Origin: Eucalyptus grandis
Lineage: Eukaryota > Streptophyta > Magnoliopsida > Myrtales > Myrtaceae
Direction: 5' to 3'
Length of the DNA stretch: 64,000 nt
Assembly (NCBI RefSeq): GCF_016545825.1
Contig: NC_052613.1
Coordinates: 47,970,112-48,034,111 of the forward strand
In this document: positions 1 to 12,050 of the stretch, piece by piece
How the letters are laid out: every line of letters begins with the position of its first letter
Numbering within the stretch: position 1 is the stretch's first letter
Notes under the pieces: model-generated
The model's database searches: none
What the model was told of the DNA's origin: nothing
What the model saw: only the letters and a program-made list of their open reading frames with translations
Translations under genes and position numbers: made by a program

Positions 1-345
1 TCCTACTTTAGAATAGGCATTTTATAATAGGGAAACTGACTTCTCATTTCAGTGCGTTAAATATATAGGACTCCTGTTTACCAATAAATTGCACAAATAG
101 TTGACACACCTCATTTTTAATGGCAAATATAAGTTACTCATAATATTGAGAACTTGCTGCCATTCTCAGGTTGTGCATTAATTTTATATGAAATAGGATT
201 CGGATGAAAGTACGGGCTGTGACAATTTTTTCCCTTTATGTTCTCTATTCATCCGAGTATGCAAAGCTGATCTATGAACCCTATGGATGCCATTTTGTCA
301 TCCCTTCCCTCAATTGACCTATCTGTTTTCTCAACTTTGATGCAG

Positions 346-2805
346 GAAAAGGACGTTGGTGGATGGACTAGGTAATTTCCTTTTTTCTAGTTATCATATT
401 GGCTCTGCTGACCTGAACAAACCAAAGTATAACGAGGACAATCTGCTCACCCGTTGACATGATAAAACAAAAGAAACAGGATCATCTTACTACAGAAGTA
501 TCCTTTCTGGTTTCTACTGCAAACCAATCCCACAGTGCTGATAAAATCAAAGTTGGTTGTACCAAAATCTTCTTACTTCATCATAAGAGCTCAACTTTCG
601 GTCCATGCTTCCAGCCAACATAATCCATATGTCCTAGGAAACGACACAAAAGTCAAAAGCATTTTCCTATATGGGAAACAGGTAAATTATCTCCTGGTGC
701 ATCAGGTATTGGAATCAGAATCGGAAGCTTGGTCATCATCTTCTTGTCCTACATGATCCACTTGAAGATGATGAATGCTTCTTTGAATTTCCATTTGAAA
801 AACGGCGCCTCATATTTTCAGTCCAATTCAGACATGGAAGAGAGCAATGTCTATTTTGAAGTCCCCATTTTCAACCGTACCGAACTTGAAGAAGCCACGA
901 ATAGCTTCTCTGCTTCCAATGAACTCGGAGACGGAGGTTTTGGAACTGTTCACCACGGTGAGAAAATGTTCCTTCACTATTCCTCCAAGCGATCCTCAAT
1001 TGAAAGACATTTTCTACAATGTTCTTAACAGGAAAACTTTGGGATGGGCAGGAAGTAGTAGTAAAGCGCCTATATGAACGTAACTACCGAAGGGTAAAGC
1101 AGTTCGTGAATGAGGTAGAGATCTTAACCAGTTTGCAACACAAAAACCTTGTGTCTCTGTATGGTTGCACTTCTCGCCACAGCCGTGAGCTTCTACTTGT
1201 CTATGAGTACATCTACAATGGCACTGTTGCCGATCATATCCACGGCCAGAGAGCAAAGTCTTCTATTACATTGCCTTGGCAAATCCGAATGGGCATAGCC
1301 ATAGAGACTGCTAGTGCATTGGCTTACCTCCACGCTTCTGACATTGTCCACCGTGATGTGAAAACAAATAACATCCTTCTTGGGAAAAGTGCCAAAAAAG
1401 TCATAAACCATTTGCATTTGTACCAATTTAGTCATAAACCATTTTTTGTGCCAATTAAGTCTTAAACCTTTTTACGTTGTACCAATTCAGTCATTTCTGG
1501 CCAATTTCGACTAGATTTTGCTGACTAGACGTCGGCCGGCTGACGTTGACAACTTTTAATAATATTTTAATATTTTTCTTTTTTCTTTTTTTCTTTTTAT
1601 TTTTCTTTTTTACCTCCAGTCGGTCGCCCATGGCTCGGGGTTTGGTGAGGATAGTAAGGCGACGGTGTCGAGGAGGGGGTGGAGGCGGCGTAGGGAGCGA
1701 TGGTCGCGACAGGGCAGCAACAGCAGGTCCTCTATCCTCTAGATTTGACCCTTTCCCTTCTCTCCCTAGGTTCACTTGCCCTCGCTGCCCGGCGCGAGGC
1801 CGCCCTCGCAGCCACCGGTGAGGTGGCCGGCGAGGTCGACCTCGATTGTTGCCTCGGCGATCGGCGAGGTTCGGCGACCGACTGGAGGAAGAAGAGGAAA
1901 AGAAAAAAAAAAAAAAAAAAAAAAGAATTCAAAAAATTAAAATATTATTGAAAGTTGTCCACATTAATGCCGATGATGCTAGGTCAGTCGGCAGGCGTCT
2001 AGTCAACAAAATCCGACCAAAATTGGCCGAAAAGGACTGAATTGACACAATGTAAAAATGTTTAGGACTTAATTGGTACAAAAACAATATTTAGAACTAA
2101 ATTGGCACAAATAAAAAAGGTTTAGGACTTTTTTTGGCACTTTTCCCCATCCTTCTCGACAAGAATTTTGAGGTTAAAGTTGCACATTTTGGCCTTTCAA
2201 GGCTACTCCCCAGTGATGTCTCTTATATCTTAAGAGCTCCTCAAGGGACTCCAGGTTATGTGGACCCCAAGTACCATTGGTGCTACCAGCTCACAGAGAA
2301 GAGTGATGTCTATAGCTTTGGAGTTGTTTTGATTGAGCTTGTATCATCCAAGCCAGCTGTGGACCTAAGTAGAGAAAGGGACAAGATTAATTTGGCTGAC
2401 TTTGCTATTAAGAAGATTCAGAAATGCAATTTTGGGGAATTGATCGACCCAAATCTAGGATTTGAGTCAGATAGCGAAATTAACAAGATGACAACTTCGG
2501 TGGTCGAGTAAGCTTTTCTGTGCTTGCAACAGGACAAGGAAATGAGGCCTCCAATGGATGAGGTTTTGGAGGAACTGAAGGCGATTGCATGCAATGAGAA
2601 TGCTGCGGACAAATTTGTTGATGCGGATGAGAGTGAAAGTGTCCTTGCTCCATCTTCCCCAGATTATGACAATTCCCAGCTACCAAAGGATATGCAGTTG
2701 ACCCATTCTCCAGTTTCTGTGACTGAAAAATGGGGTAGCAGCGGCAGTTCTGCTCTTGGTGTTGATCGTCGGATTATCCACGTAGCCGTTAGTCACATAC
2801 TTTAG
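346..2805 (+). pseudogene. LRK10L-1-type receptor-like kinase pseudogene (copy 1), interrupted by a Mutator-like element
   Basis: This is the C-terminal part of an LRK10L-1.2-like receptor kinase, paralogous to 24749-26410. Visible pieces are a mini-exon (346-371), an exon with the membrane segment and start of the kinase (706-957, ending within the glycine loop GDGGFGTVHHG) and a kinase exon (1032-1380, then 2157-2805) with HRDVKTNN and a GTPGYVDPK segment. Defects seen: the mini-exon is 26 nt against 33 nt in the paralog, which shifts the frame; an Arg sits in the membrane segment; a 767-bp element is inserted just after the HRD loop; DFG reads HFG; and a TAA at 2509-2511 replaces a Leu codon of the C-lobe. 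The reading frame also runs past the paralog's stop codon. The ectodomain would lie left of the window. It cannot encode a working kinase. Confidence 0.9.
1381..2147. mobile_element. Non-autonomous Mutator-like element with long terminal inverted repeats
   Basis: The ends are inverted copies starting GGGAAAAGTGCC, and the inverted similarity continues for about 250 bp on each side (roughly 1382-1635 and 1885-2147). The element is flanked by a 9-bp direct repeat, catccttct, at 1372-1380 and 2148-2156, the size typical of Mutator-like transposition. The paralogous kinase exon at 25446-26410 is uninterrupted here and has a single catccttct. The centre (about 1620-1890) is strongly GC-rich, unlike its AT-rich surroundings. 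No transposase ORF is present, so it depended on an autonomous partner. Confidence 0.9.
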
Positions 2806-3755
2806 GCACCCTGAATGCAAGTGAGCAGTCACATATAATGAGACGTTACTGATTTAAAGACTGGGTCGAAATTTTAAGGTATGGACATGGTAATAAAGAA
2901 CTTTTGTCAATCTAGCTTGCCCATGATATTGAACCTTGTATAGGTTACTTAGTTTATCCGTTGTTTCGTACTCCATTAAAAGTATCCAACATGACACATA
3001 AATATATCGGTCAGCGAAAAAAAAGAAGGCATATAAACATGAGCAGATTCAACACATAGATAACTATTATGGCGAAGTATTCACAGACTTTCTCTATGCT
3101 TGGTTGTGACTTATACTGAACTATTGTGATACAATCATTCAAGCTTATGACCATGGTGACTTGACATGAGAGAGCATGTATATCAGGTCTCTCGCTGAAG
3201 TGAGCATGGGGGCAAAAAAACAAAAGATGGGGATGGCTGTTAGGGTCGATGTTCAATATAAAGTTCTCTTCACTCAAACTAATCCGCCCCCACTCTTTTC
3301 CCTTTCCACAGGGATCAGGAGATTGGATCCTTGGAAGCGTAAATCTAAGTTTGTCTATGTTTCAATCGATGTTGTATAAATAAGAATTATTTCGATAAGT
3401 GGGTTCCTCAGTAAAATCATCATGACTTTCAAAGTCGGTCGCAATACCAAACCAAATATGATGAGTGATAATCGAAATAAAGATAATAATAAAGGTCTAA
3501 TAATAGGTAGAGCTTAATCTCAGTCAATTGATAATCTCAATTTTGACTTGGCCATATAATTTTTAGTGTTTTCACAAGAATTGAATACGAGAGAAAGGAG
3601 AACACTCATCAATCCATTACTTAAAGGGAACTATATTGTTCTCTCCAATCAATTGATAATCTCAATTTTAACTTTTTTTGGTGTTTTCACAATAATTGAA
3701 TAAGAGAGAAAGGAGAATACTCATTGCTAATAGTTCCAATGCGATCAATGGTTCA
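2806..3755. other. Downstream flank of kinase copy 1, duplicated at 26411-27408
   Basis: No gene is seen. The block is colinear with the flank of kinase copy 2, which fixes the two kinase genes as members of one larger duplication. It contains a local direct repeat: a segment with 'caattgataatctcaattttgac' style text near 3530-3600 recurs near 3648-3720. The block ends where copy 2 carries the LTR insertion at 27409, so copy 1 serves as the empty-site reference for that insertion. Confidence 0.75.
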
Positions 3756-3760
3756 AATAC

Positions 3761-4171
3761 TGTAAGGGCCAACCTCTGGCCTTACTAGCTAACCATATTG
3801 TCCACTTTGAGCTAAAGCTTAGCCCATCCTCACAGGCGTGTTTTTGGCCCATCCTTCGCAAGATTGGGTTGTTACAGAGCCACCAGCTTTAACCCGATTC
3901 GTCCTCAGACCACACACTTCCGACTGGGCTTGGCTCTATAACCATTATGAGGGCCGACCTATGACCCCACTTGCCAACTATATTGTCTACTTTGGGCCGG
4001 AACATGCACGATTTTAAAATGTGTCATTGGTAATTAAGAATGGTGACACACCTTATAAGGCACATCACCTCACCATCCTCAAGTGATGTGGAATGCGATT
4101 CATTCCTGTCCCCATCACCATCCTCATAATGTGTGCTCTTGGCCCATCCCTCGCAAGATCGGGTCATTACA
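3761..4171. mobile_element. Possible TRIM-like miniature LTR element
   Basis: A segment starting TGTAAGGGCC and ending TTGTTACA (3761-3876) recurs in diverged form, starting TATGAGGGCC and ending TCATTACA (about 3946-4171), with about 70 bp between. Flanks are aatac (3756-3760) and aacac (4172-4176), a 4-of-5 match to a 5-bp target duplication. The paralogous site right of 32211 lacks it. The second repeat is about 110 bp longer than the first, and no clear primer binding site is visible, so the TRIM label is tentative. Confidence 0.4.
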
Positions 4172-5489
4172 AACACAATTGGTTCTCTATTGGTAAGGCA
4201 GGCCTATTTAGGAGGACAGGTCTAGAAATAAATATTCGAGTACGAGTCCTATCCAATGTGCAACAGAACTTTTGGTTATCTCTTTAACTGCCATTAGATT
4301 CTTGGCAAAAATTTGTACCCCCCAAACATCCATGCAAGCGGCGCAAATATAAGACATTGGCCAGACTGTATATAGTTTTAATGGCTAGTGCTAGGAGTCT
4401 TAATCACAGGCAAGAAGGGATTCTCTATACATTTAGCGAGACTCTAGTCTGTTTATTACCCTTGCTCTTGTATTACTATACTCTTCTTCTATTTAGGCAC
4501 GTTCTCTTAAGCATGTGATCAGCTTGTGGCATTGCTTGACAATATTAGCAGACATTCCATAAATGCATTTCGCACCAAATAAGCTCCAAGTGATGGTATC
4601 GGTTTGAAAACTTCAATTGATATAATCACCGGCTCAAGCACTGCCTTTCTACCACTAACACTAATGTTAACTGTTCAGAGAGTAGTTCTTACATCTTCTC
4701 AAGAGACTTACCAAATGGATCTAGGAGCCCCTTAAAGGCTAATCAGCCTCTGATCTGACTGAGCAATTCCTATTGCTACTCACGAACCTTTTCTATAATC
4801 ATCTGCTTTCTTTCCCTGCCCTTTATAATTATTCTTTTCATTTCACAACTTGTGTTTCTATGTAGAATCTCACCTTTTTTATGGAATCAATTGTGGTTAG
4901 ACCCAATTTTATTTTATTTTTGTTCTTTTGTTCCTTGTCTTGCTTATTTGCTTTAATATGTGAGGGTCACCCTGTAATTGCTTGGAAAGAAATAGTCGTC
5001 AAAAAGTCTTTCAGTAACTGGTCAATAGGGGCAAGATAGGATGGAAGTTTTCCGATTGGAGGTTTTACTTTTTCATCAGCCTATCATCATCAAGAGGGAA
5101 GTGACAGATGGCATTACAATTACCAACGACGGACCCAAAACTTAAAAATCTTCAGTGGGTGTCCCTACCTTCATGTAATCAGAGTCTCTTCAAGTCTTCC
5201 GTGTCCTCTTTTCCAAGTCAACTAGCGTGTCTATGGAATTGCCAATCAGAGTCTCTTCAAGTCTTCAGTTGGGTGTCCCTACCTTTATCATTGTGCATGA
5301 ATTGCCAAAAAGAAGGCCTTCCCTTCAAGTTCAAAGCTGCTGCATTGTAGAGCATCAATGGAAAACGGAAAATCTTCCTCTCTCGTTTGAAGCCTGGAAA
5401 CCCCGTGTAAAGTGTCAGGATGGTCATGGTTCTATGATGTGCTCATGCGCAAGTGCTACTTCACATTGGGTTGCACATCTTGCTCAAAG

Positions 5490-5882
5490 TGAGGGCCATG
5501 ATGTCCTCATTAGATGTTCCAAATGTTATATTGAGGTGAGGCAAAGGCAAGGGTGTCACGGCCCTTGCTTGGGGCTGGCTTCAAACAACTGGTAGGGAAA
5601 TAAGAAAAAGAGAAAAACAAGAAAAGGAAAGTAAAGGAAAGGAAAAAAAAAATAACAAATTTTAAAAATTTTAAAAAATTACAAAAAGCGTTCACATTTG
5701 CATCAACTATGTCACGTAAGACAGTTCACATTGACTAGACCGTCATTTTAGCCATTTTCCACCATAATCGACCTAATGGACTTTATTAAAAGATGTTTGT
5801 ATAGTTGATGAATAAATTAACGAAATTGAAAATTTTAAGTTTGAATTAGACATATACAAGGAAATTTTGACAATTATCCGCC
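5490..5882. mobile_element. Truncated Mutator-like repeat (right half)
   Basis: This copy shares its right half with the element at 11402-12050: a 'gagggccatgatg' core, an A/G-rich tract, then AT-rich text ending near 'gacaattatccg'. The left inverted end is absent. A second truncated copy in the same relative place is at about 34920-35325, so the truncation predates the large duplication. Confidence 0.5.
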
Positions 5883-6873
5883 AACAAAATTGATGAACAT
5901 GCCAAAGTCAATCATTTCAAGACACAAGGTGGACACTTTCAAGATTCAGCTGTGGAGGTTAAATCAGCACCCTTGCTTATTGATATGTTAAGTGGAACGA
6001 AAGGCTAAAAGTATCTATCATGTACTTGGTATGTCACGGCACCAAAAGTTTTCTTTTAGGTGTGATTTAATTCACACATTATGTTGCACTTGCTGTGGCT
6101 ACATTTTAAATCTTGTTTTCTTTGCTTTTGTTTGTTGCTCTTTTTTTTTTTTTGGTCGGTATATGTTGTTCTATTTGAGACGTTAACTATTTTACCAATG
6201 AAAGCTCTTATTATGCACTGGTTGGTCAGGCGAAATAAGAATATTGCCTGATAATGTTCAACATATGAGGAAAAGAATCTAAACTTTGAGCAAGTATGGA
6301 AATTTAAAAGTTTGACGAATGACTGAAATGTAAATAAGAAGCATCCCAGTCAAATTGAGCTTCCACGTCAGGAATTTAAGAATTGAATAAACAAGTCCTG
6401 CTGTAGCATTTACATGTCATTGATCTCCTTCCATACAGGCTTGCCAGTTCTCAATCTATCCATTTTTATCGAAGTCCACCATGACTTCTACAAATTTTGA
6501 CTAGTAGCTTTAAGCTCTAGTTTTTCTTCATCTTGGTTTCACCAGCATTGTCTACTTGCGTGCATAACAAACAGTGGAGGCCCGTCTATAAGCAAAAGGC
6601 TAAGCGCTACATGGTGACTCAAGTCCTATGAGAGCCATCTCTAGGGTTTTATATTATTGATATACATTGGTTAAGACAAACAACAACTTCGTGGAAGCCA
6701 CCTATATAGCCTTGTACTACTAATATGTGTTGATCAAGGGCTAAGTGCTATGGTGATGCGATTCTCGTGAGAGCTACTTCTAAGACTTTGTACTACTTAA
6801 GGTTAAGTGTTACATGATAACGTAAACTTCATTGAAGCCACTTTTAGGGCTTTGAGATGTGGACAATTGACAT

Positions 6874-6909
<36 letters not shown>

Positions 6910-7936
6910 CTTGATCTTTTTAGTATTAAGATATGGTTGCCCATCTCTTTTCTTCTCAATTTTTTTCAGGCTCCTTAGTTAGCGGTGATGGTACAAGAGG
7001 GCTTTCGATAAAGACCGTGTCCTTTCAGTGAAAGGATGACCATGTTTTATCCCTATCACTATAGAATTCAAGATATAACATATTTTGATCTTTTGATATT
7101 AGAGCAGCACCCCTCTAGTAGTAAGTGTATGATTCCGAACAAACCATGCAAAAGCTGGTAGGTTTGTAATAGCCCAATTCGATGAGGGCAAGGAATAGTC
7201 GATGAGACTAGGGGGTCTAGATAATGAGTGGTTACTAGTGGGCTTCTAGGATGGCAAAAAGGGCATAAATGAACCAAACTATATATCGAACAAGAGGAGA
7301 GCGAAACTGAAATTAACTCATGAAAGTGCCTTCAAACATAACGACAAGTTTTGCTTTAGAACTCCAAAGTTAAGCAAGTCCAGGTTAGAGTAATATTAAG
7401 ATGAGTGATCTCCTATGACAATGTCTACCCAAAGTACTAAAACGTGAGGTGTGCCAAAGCAGACGATACCTTATCTGAATTAATATAAGGATGTCGCACA
7501 ATTATGAACATACGCACGCCACAGCCTCCACAAACATCGAGAACAAAGAAAGGGGCACGACCAGATAAAAGGATCGGAAGTTAAATTGAAGATATAAACG
7601 CGAGATAACTTCCACGAATTTCCCGGCCGTGGAACAGGGAGAAGCAGAGCAGGAAAGGCGCAAATCTGGAATGCCCAGAAACGACAGGCGACGAAGGCTA
7701 ATGACGTCAGGAGAGTAGTTGTGAAGAAATTCTCAGCGGTAGCAGGCAGCGAGAAGCAGCGATGAGGATGATCAGAATTGGAAACTGAAAGCAACCTCTG
7801 GATGAGCGAGGTTAAAACCACTCGAAGCTCTCAGTCAACTGCAAAGCACCGGAGCACTTCCATATTCTGGAACCTTCCCGATGTTCCTTCGCTCAGCATT
7901 CCTTCTCACGCCCGTTTGCGTCGTCTCGCCCTTAGT

Positions 7937-7937
<1 letters not shown>

Positions 7938-7967
<30 letters not shown>
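7938..7967. repeat. (GA)n microsatellite
   Basis: An uninterrupted run of GA dinucleotides of about 30 bp. The corresponding position in the duplicated block (about 37872) has no such run, so it expanded or was lost after duplication. Confidence 0.85.
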
Positions 7968-7974
<7 letters not shown>

Positions 7975-8145
7975 CGGGCTTTTCCCTTCTTTTACTTAAT
8001 TGGGCCAACAAAATGAATTCCACACTAGGCAGTAGGCATTATCATGAGTTTCAATTAGACTTTTTCTCGTGGGTTCCCTCGCAGACTGCAAACTTTTCGG
8101 GCAAATTGATAGCTGTGAATGGGCCTCGACTGAGAATATTGGAAT

Positions 8146-8748
8146 TTCTCCAACAGAGAAATTCTCCAACAGAGACGCCTAATTGTCAAAGACCTACTGA
8201 TTTTGTTTTTTTTATTAAACTTATTTTTGTAAATTTGCTTATTTGGTTTAATCTTAATAAGCAAACAGGGGATAAAATTTTCTGTTTTTTTTTTTTTTTT
8301 ACCCATCAATCCTCTTGTAAAGGATCCAACTTGAGGAGATGCATGAAAAAAAGAGTCAACTCTTGGAATGACTTGTCAATGAGGACAAGATTTGTGCAAG
8401 TTTACTAAGTCTATACATTTCGCCAATCTATCATCATCAAAGAGGCAAAGTGATGGACGGCATTGCTCCCTTGAATGTCTCTACCTGACTCTTCTCAAAA
8501 GTCTTTTGTTCCTGTCCTCTTTCCAAGTCAACTGCCGTGTTTAAGCAGCTGATCTTACTTGACTAGTCAAAAGAATTGCCAATAACAAGGGCTTTTCATT
8601 TCACTTTCATATGAGGAATCAAACAACTTTCCTTTCTTTTTTCTTCTTCTTCTTCATACTATTCCATTCCGTTCTTTAGCTTTGATTTCAATTATTAAAA
8701 GGAAAGAAAATTCTCATTTCCAAACTAGAACCATATTGAAATCCTGGG
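8146..8748 (+). promoter_or_regulatory. Upstream region of gene A with palindromic W-box
   Basis: The sequence between the duplicated block and the ATG of gene A is conserved before gene C (40430-41052) and before the truncated copy (38740-39351). It contains AGTCAA (W-box TTGACT on the minus strand) in 'gagtcaactc' near 8356 and in 'aagtcaactgcc' near 8526, and a perfect 12-bp palindrome TTGACTAGTCAA at 8559-8570, which is two head-to-head W-boxes. A CT-rich stretch (about 8630-8665) before the ATG looks like a leader. WRKY binding is inferred from the motif only. Confidence 0.5.
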
Positions 8749-10995
8749 ATGGGTCTACACTGTGCTTCCGCACGAGAGGTAATTTGCATTGCATTGCACA
8801 TCTTCTTCATTGCCATCTTAGAAGAGCACGTCGAGTCATCATCATATGAAGCTTGCGAACCCCGCAACTGTGGCACTGATGATTTCAACCTAAGCTATCC
8901 CTTTTATATTCTTGGAGAAGGAAGCAATTTATGCGGTTACCCTGGATTTGAGATCACTTGTCAGGAAAAAAAGGCTACGTATGGGAGCTACGCAGTTAAA
9001 AGCATCTCCTACAACGAGAGTTCCATCGAATTAGTAAGCCCAAGGGATACTTCCTGCTTTGCTCCTCGCCCCCTCTCCCGGCTTCCCGATAACGTTTTCC
9101 TAGAGGACAGTGTTTCCCGTCATCCTATACTTTTATTCTTCTATAACTGCACCGACCATTCTTTTCCCTTCAATACATCCTCTGTGAATTGTACTTCTAA
9201 CGCCACATACAACGCCTCTGTTGCGTTGATTCCAAACTACACCTTCTATCGACAAGGTGGTTCCTGCCGGTCATTTGCAGCGGTACCAGTACAACTGGAG
9301 GAAAATATCTCTAATCAAACTATCAAAGATGTCGACTATAGGGAGTTGTTGCACAAAGGGTTCCAGTTAAAGTGGGATTTATCAACCAGTTGTACTGGTT
9401 GTGAAAAAAGTGGAGGCCGATGTGGACGATCACAAGACACAAACTTTCAGTGCTATTGCCCACATGGAACAATTCATCCCAGGGACTGCTCTAGTGGCGG
9501 CGGTAAGGTTTTTTGGAATTAGGAATTTAACGGTTCATGCAATAAATTCGTCATAAACTATTCTCTTCCCTGAATAGAATATGGTTAACATGAAGATATG
9601 AATCTTATAACTATTGGGAGGATGATGCATGCGGAGCTATATGAATTGTATCATCTATATTTTTTTAATAAAAGTTCTCCGACTATTATTGCTTTTATGT
9701 CGCAGGGAAATTGAAAACTATGAGCTTACGGAAAAAAGGTGCTCTTGGTAAGTAGGAAATCAAATTTCTTATGAGTACTTACGAATTAAAATGTAGACAT
9801 TTGGACAGTATTTAACGGAAAGTAGGACTATTAAAACCCCAGGAAAATGATTATCTCTAATTATGCTCTGTATGTCCTTTGGTTACACAGGTGCATCAAT
9901 CAGTGCATTTGGCGTCGCTATTATAGTCCTAGCCTATCTTTGTCAATGCAAAATTTCCAAGCAGAAATCCATGATCATAGGGAGCAGAAAGATGAAATTT
10001 CAGGTCAATTTCGAAAATCGTGGAATTCTCGTAACAACAAGGTATTCTTACACTGACATTAAGACAATGACCAACTCATTCAAAGAAAAACTAGGTGAGG
10101 GAGGCTATGGGTCCGTGTACAAAGGGAAGCTCCCAGATGGACATCTCGTGGCTGTGAAAATTCTAAGCAAACTAAAAGAAGATGGTGAAGACTTCATCAA
10201 TGAGGTAAATAGCATGAGCAGAACTTCCCATGTCAACATTGTTAAACTACTAGGTTTCTGCTTTCACAAAACCAAAAGGGCCCTTGTCTATGAATACATG
10301 CCCAATGGATCTCTGGAAAACTCATATACGAAGAGAACTACTTCAAGCTAGGTTGCGGCCACCTCGGATGGGACACCTTGTACCAAATCTCTCTAGGCAT
10401 AGCTCAAGGGCTTGAATACTTGCACAAAGGCTGCAACTCAAGAATATTACACTTCGACATAAAGCCGCACAACATTCTTCTCGATGAAAACTATTGCCCC
10501 AAGATTTCTGACTTTGGCCTTGCGAAGATATGCCATCAAGAGAAGAGCACAATCTCACTACTTGGCGCACGAGGGACTGCGGGGTTTATCGCGCCAGAAG
10601 TATTTTGCAGGAACATTGGAGGAATATCCCAAAAATCTGATGTGTATAGCTTTGGGATGACAACGCTCGAAATGGTTGGTGGAAGGAAAAATATAAAGAC
10701 CGGAGCAAAGAGAACAAGTGAAATATACTTCCCGCATTGGATTCACAAGCGTCTTGAACTTCAAGAAGAGTTAGGATTGCAGAATGTCACAAGTGAAGGA
10801 GACAAAGAGAAAGCTAAGAAGATGGTAATAGTGGGCTTGTGGTGCATACAGACTAATCCTTCAATTAGGCCAACAATGAGTGAGGTGGTGGATATGCTAA
10901 GAGGTGGTGTTGACTGTTTGCAAGTTCCTCCCAAGCCCTATTTGTCTTCTCCATCAAGATCATCACCAACCACTTCAATGTCCATGGCCGTGTGA
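8749..10995 (+). pseudogene. LRK10L-2-type receptor-like kinase with single-base frameshift (gene A)
   Basis: The exons are 8749-9502, 9706-9747 and 9891-10995, all with GT-AG borders and matching phases. Exon 1 encodes a signal-peptide-like start (MGLHCASAREVICIALHIF), a cysteine-rich GUB_WAK_bind domain (CEPRNCGTDDFNLSYPFYI, CGYPGFEITC) and a WAK_assoc-type C-terminal part (SCTGCEKSGGRCG). The last exon encodes one membrane helix (ASISAFGVAIIVLAYLC), then a kinase with [31 protein letters not shown] and GTAGFIAPE. Compared with gene C, an A is missing from the run at 10317-10320. The frame then shifts and stops at 10349-10351, before the catalytic loop. The rest of the kinase stays open in the other frame to 10995, so the mutation is recent or is an assembly error. 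Without the indel the length would be about 633 residues. Confidence 0.88.
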
Positions 10996-11401
10996 AATTT
11001 AAGATCGTGCTATAAGCACATCTAGCCTTTCAACGCAAGGAACAACTTGTGTACCAAGATACGTGAGAATACTTCCGAAAATTTTATTGTATTTGTTGAA
11101 CGTGTGATGCCAATGCTAAAGCTGATAGAAGTTATATAAAGCCACGTCATTACTTGTAGAAAGCATCTTAACACGAATTTGCATCTTATGCAGCTAAATT
11201 AACATGATGGCAAGGCCACCTAGAATTGATTATATTTTTAATTTCACTGGTTTCTGGTTTATGTTACAAACTTAATAGTTTGATAACTATTTTTCCACGA
11301 TCATCTTGATTTAAAAACCGAATCACAACAAATGAGCAACGTCAAGACTATATAAACATGTGTGTTTCTTCTTAAAACAAATTATCAGCACGTCAATACA
11401 A
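10996..11401 (+). other. 3' flank of gene A
   Basis: This stretch is nearly identical to 43083-43490 after gene C. It probably includes the 3' untranslated region; no polyadenylation site can be fixed with confidence. No gene is seen. Confidence 0.6.
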
Positions 11402-12050
11402 TGGGAAAAGTGTCCAAAAAGTCTTAAACCTATTGTACAGTGGTTGATTCAGTCCTTTTTTTTTTCAATTTTGTCAATTTAATGCTAAACATTATGATAA
11501 TTTTCCAATGTAGTTCATCTGATCAATTTTGATTAAAAATTACTGAAATTGCAATCAAGATATCCATTGCTAACATAGACGGTTTTTTTATCATTTTTTT
11601 TCCTTTTCTTTTCTTTCTTTGTTTTTCTTGTTTCTACGTCAGTCGATGGCTATAGGTGAGGGCCATAATGCCCTCACCATATGTTCCCAACATTATATTG
11701 GGGCGAGGGCAAGGGTGAGGTTGTTGTGGTCATCACCCATGGTTGGCGATCGGCAACCAGTGGGAAAATAAGGAATAAAAAAGAAAACAAGAAAAGCAAA
11801 GAAAAGAAAGGGACAAAAAGAACAAATTCTGAAAATTTAATAAAATCACAAGAATTGTTCATATTTGTGCCAACTGTGTCTCATAAAACAACTAACATTG
11901 ATTGGACTATCATGTTAGTGATTTTTTGGTCAAAATTAGTTTGATGGACTATATTATAAAATCATCAAAAAAATTTAAACTAAATTGACAAAATTAAAAA
12001 TTTTAAGTTTGAATTGGCTATGTACAAGGAATTTTTTTGACAATTATCCG
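11402..12050. mobile_element. Mutator-like repeat, same family as 1381-2147
   Basis: It starts GGGAAAAGTGTCC followed by 'aaaaagtcttaaacc', the same terminal pattern as the element at 1381. The right end is degenerate (about 'ttgacaattatcc' near 12050) but still shows inverted similarity over the subterminal region. The core carries 'gagggccataatgccctc'. No coding capacity. A copy lies at the matching place after gene C (43491-44005), so insertion came before the gene A/C duplication. Confidence 0.6.

Larger units (their letters stand above)
4381..8145. repeat. Long non-coding block duplicated at 33811-38046
   Basis: No convincing gene. From the text near 4381 ('atggctagtgctaggagtc') to about 8145 the sequence matches 33811-38046, with small indels. 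It contains the right half of a Mutator-like repeat (about 5490-5880), an (AT)n tract near 6876-6906, a GC-richer segment at 7480-7830 with a minus-strand open frame of 113 codons that is not conserved intact in the second copy, and a (GA)n tract at about 7938-7967 that the second copy lacks. The block separates the LRK10L-1-type and LRK10L-2-type genes in both units. Confidence 0.75.

Noticed and set aside
535..756. Open frames before the kinase exon of both LRK10L-1 copies (also 24910-25170)
   Set aside because: They lie in the intron before the helix exon and read through its splice acceptor in a frame different from the kinase.
1732..1932. Arg/Phe-rich open frames in the Mutator-like element
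   Set aside because: They come from the poly-T/poly-A tracts and the GC-rich core, with no family resemblance.
6876..6906. (AT)n tract as a possible regulatory or origin signal
   Set aside because: An ordinary plant microsatellite in non-coding DNA; the duplicated copy lacks it.
7480..7821. Minus-strand open frame of 113 codons in a GC-richer, duplicated segment
   Set aside because: The second copy (about 37026-37301 and 37690-37870) does not keep the same protein, and there is no recognisable domain or splice structure.
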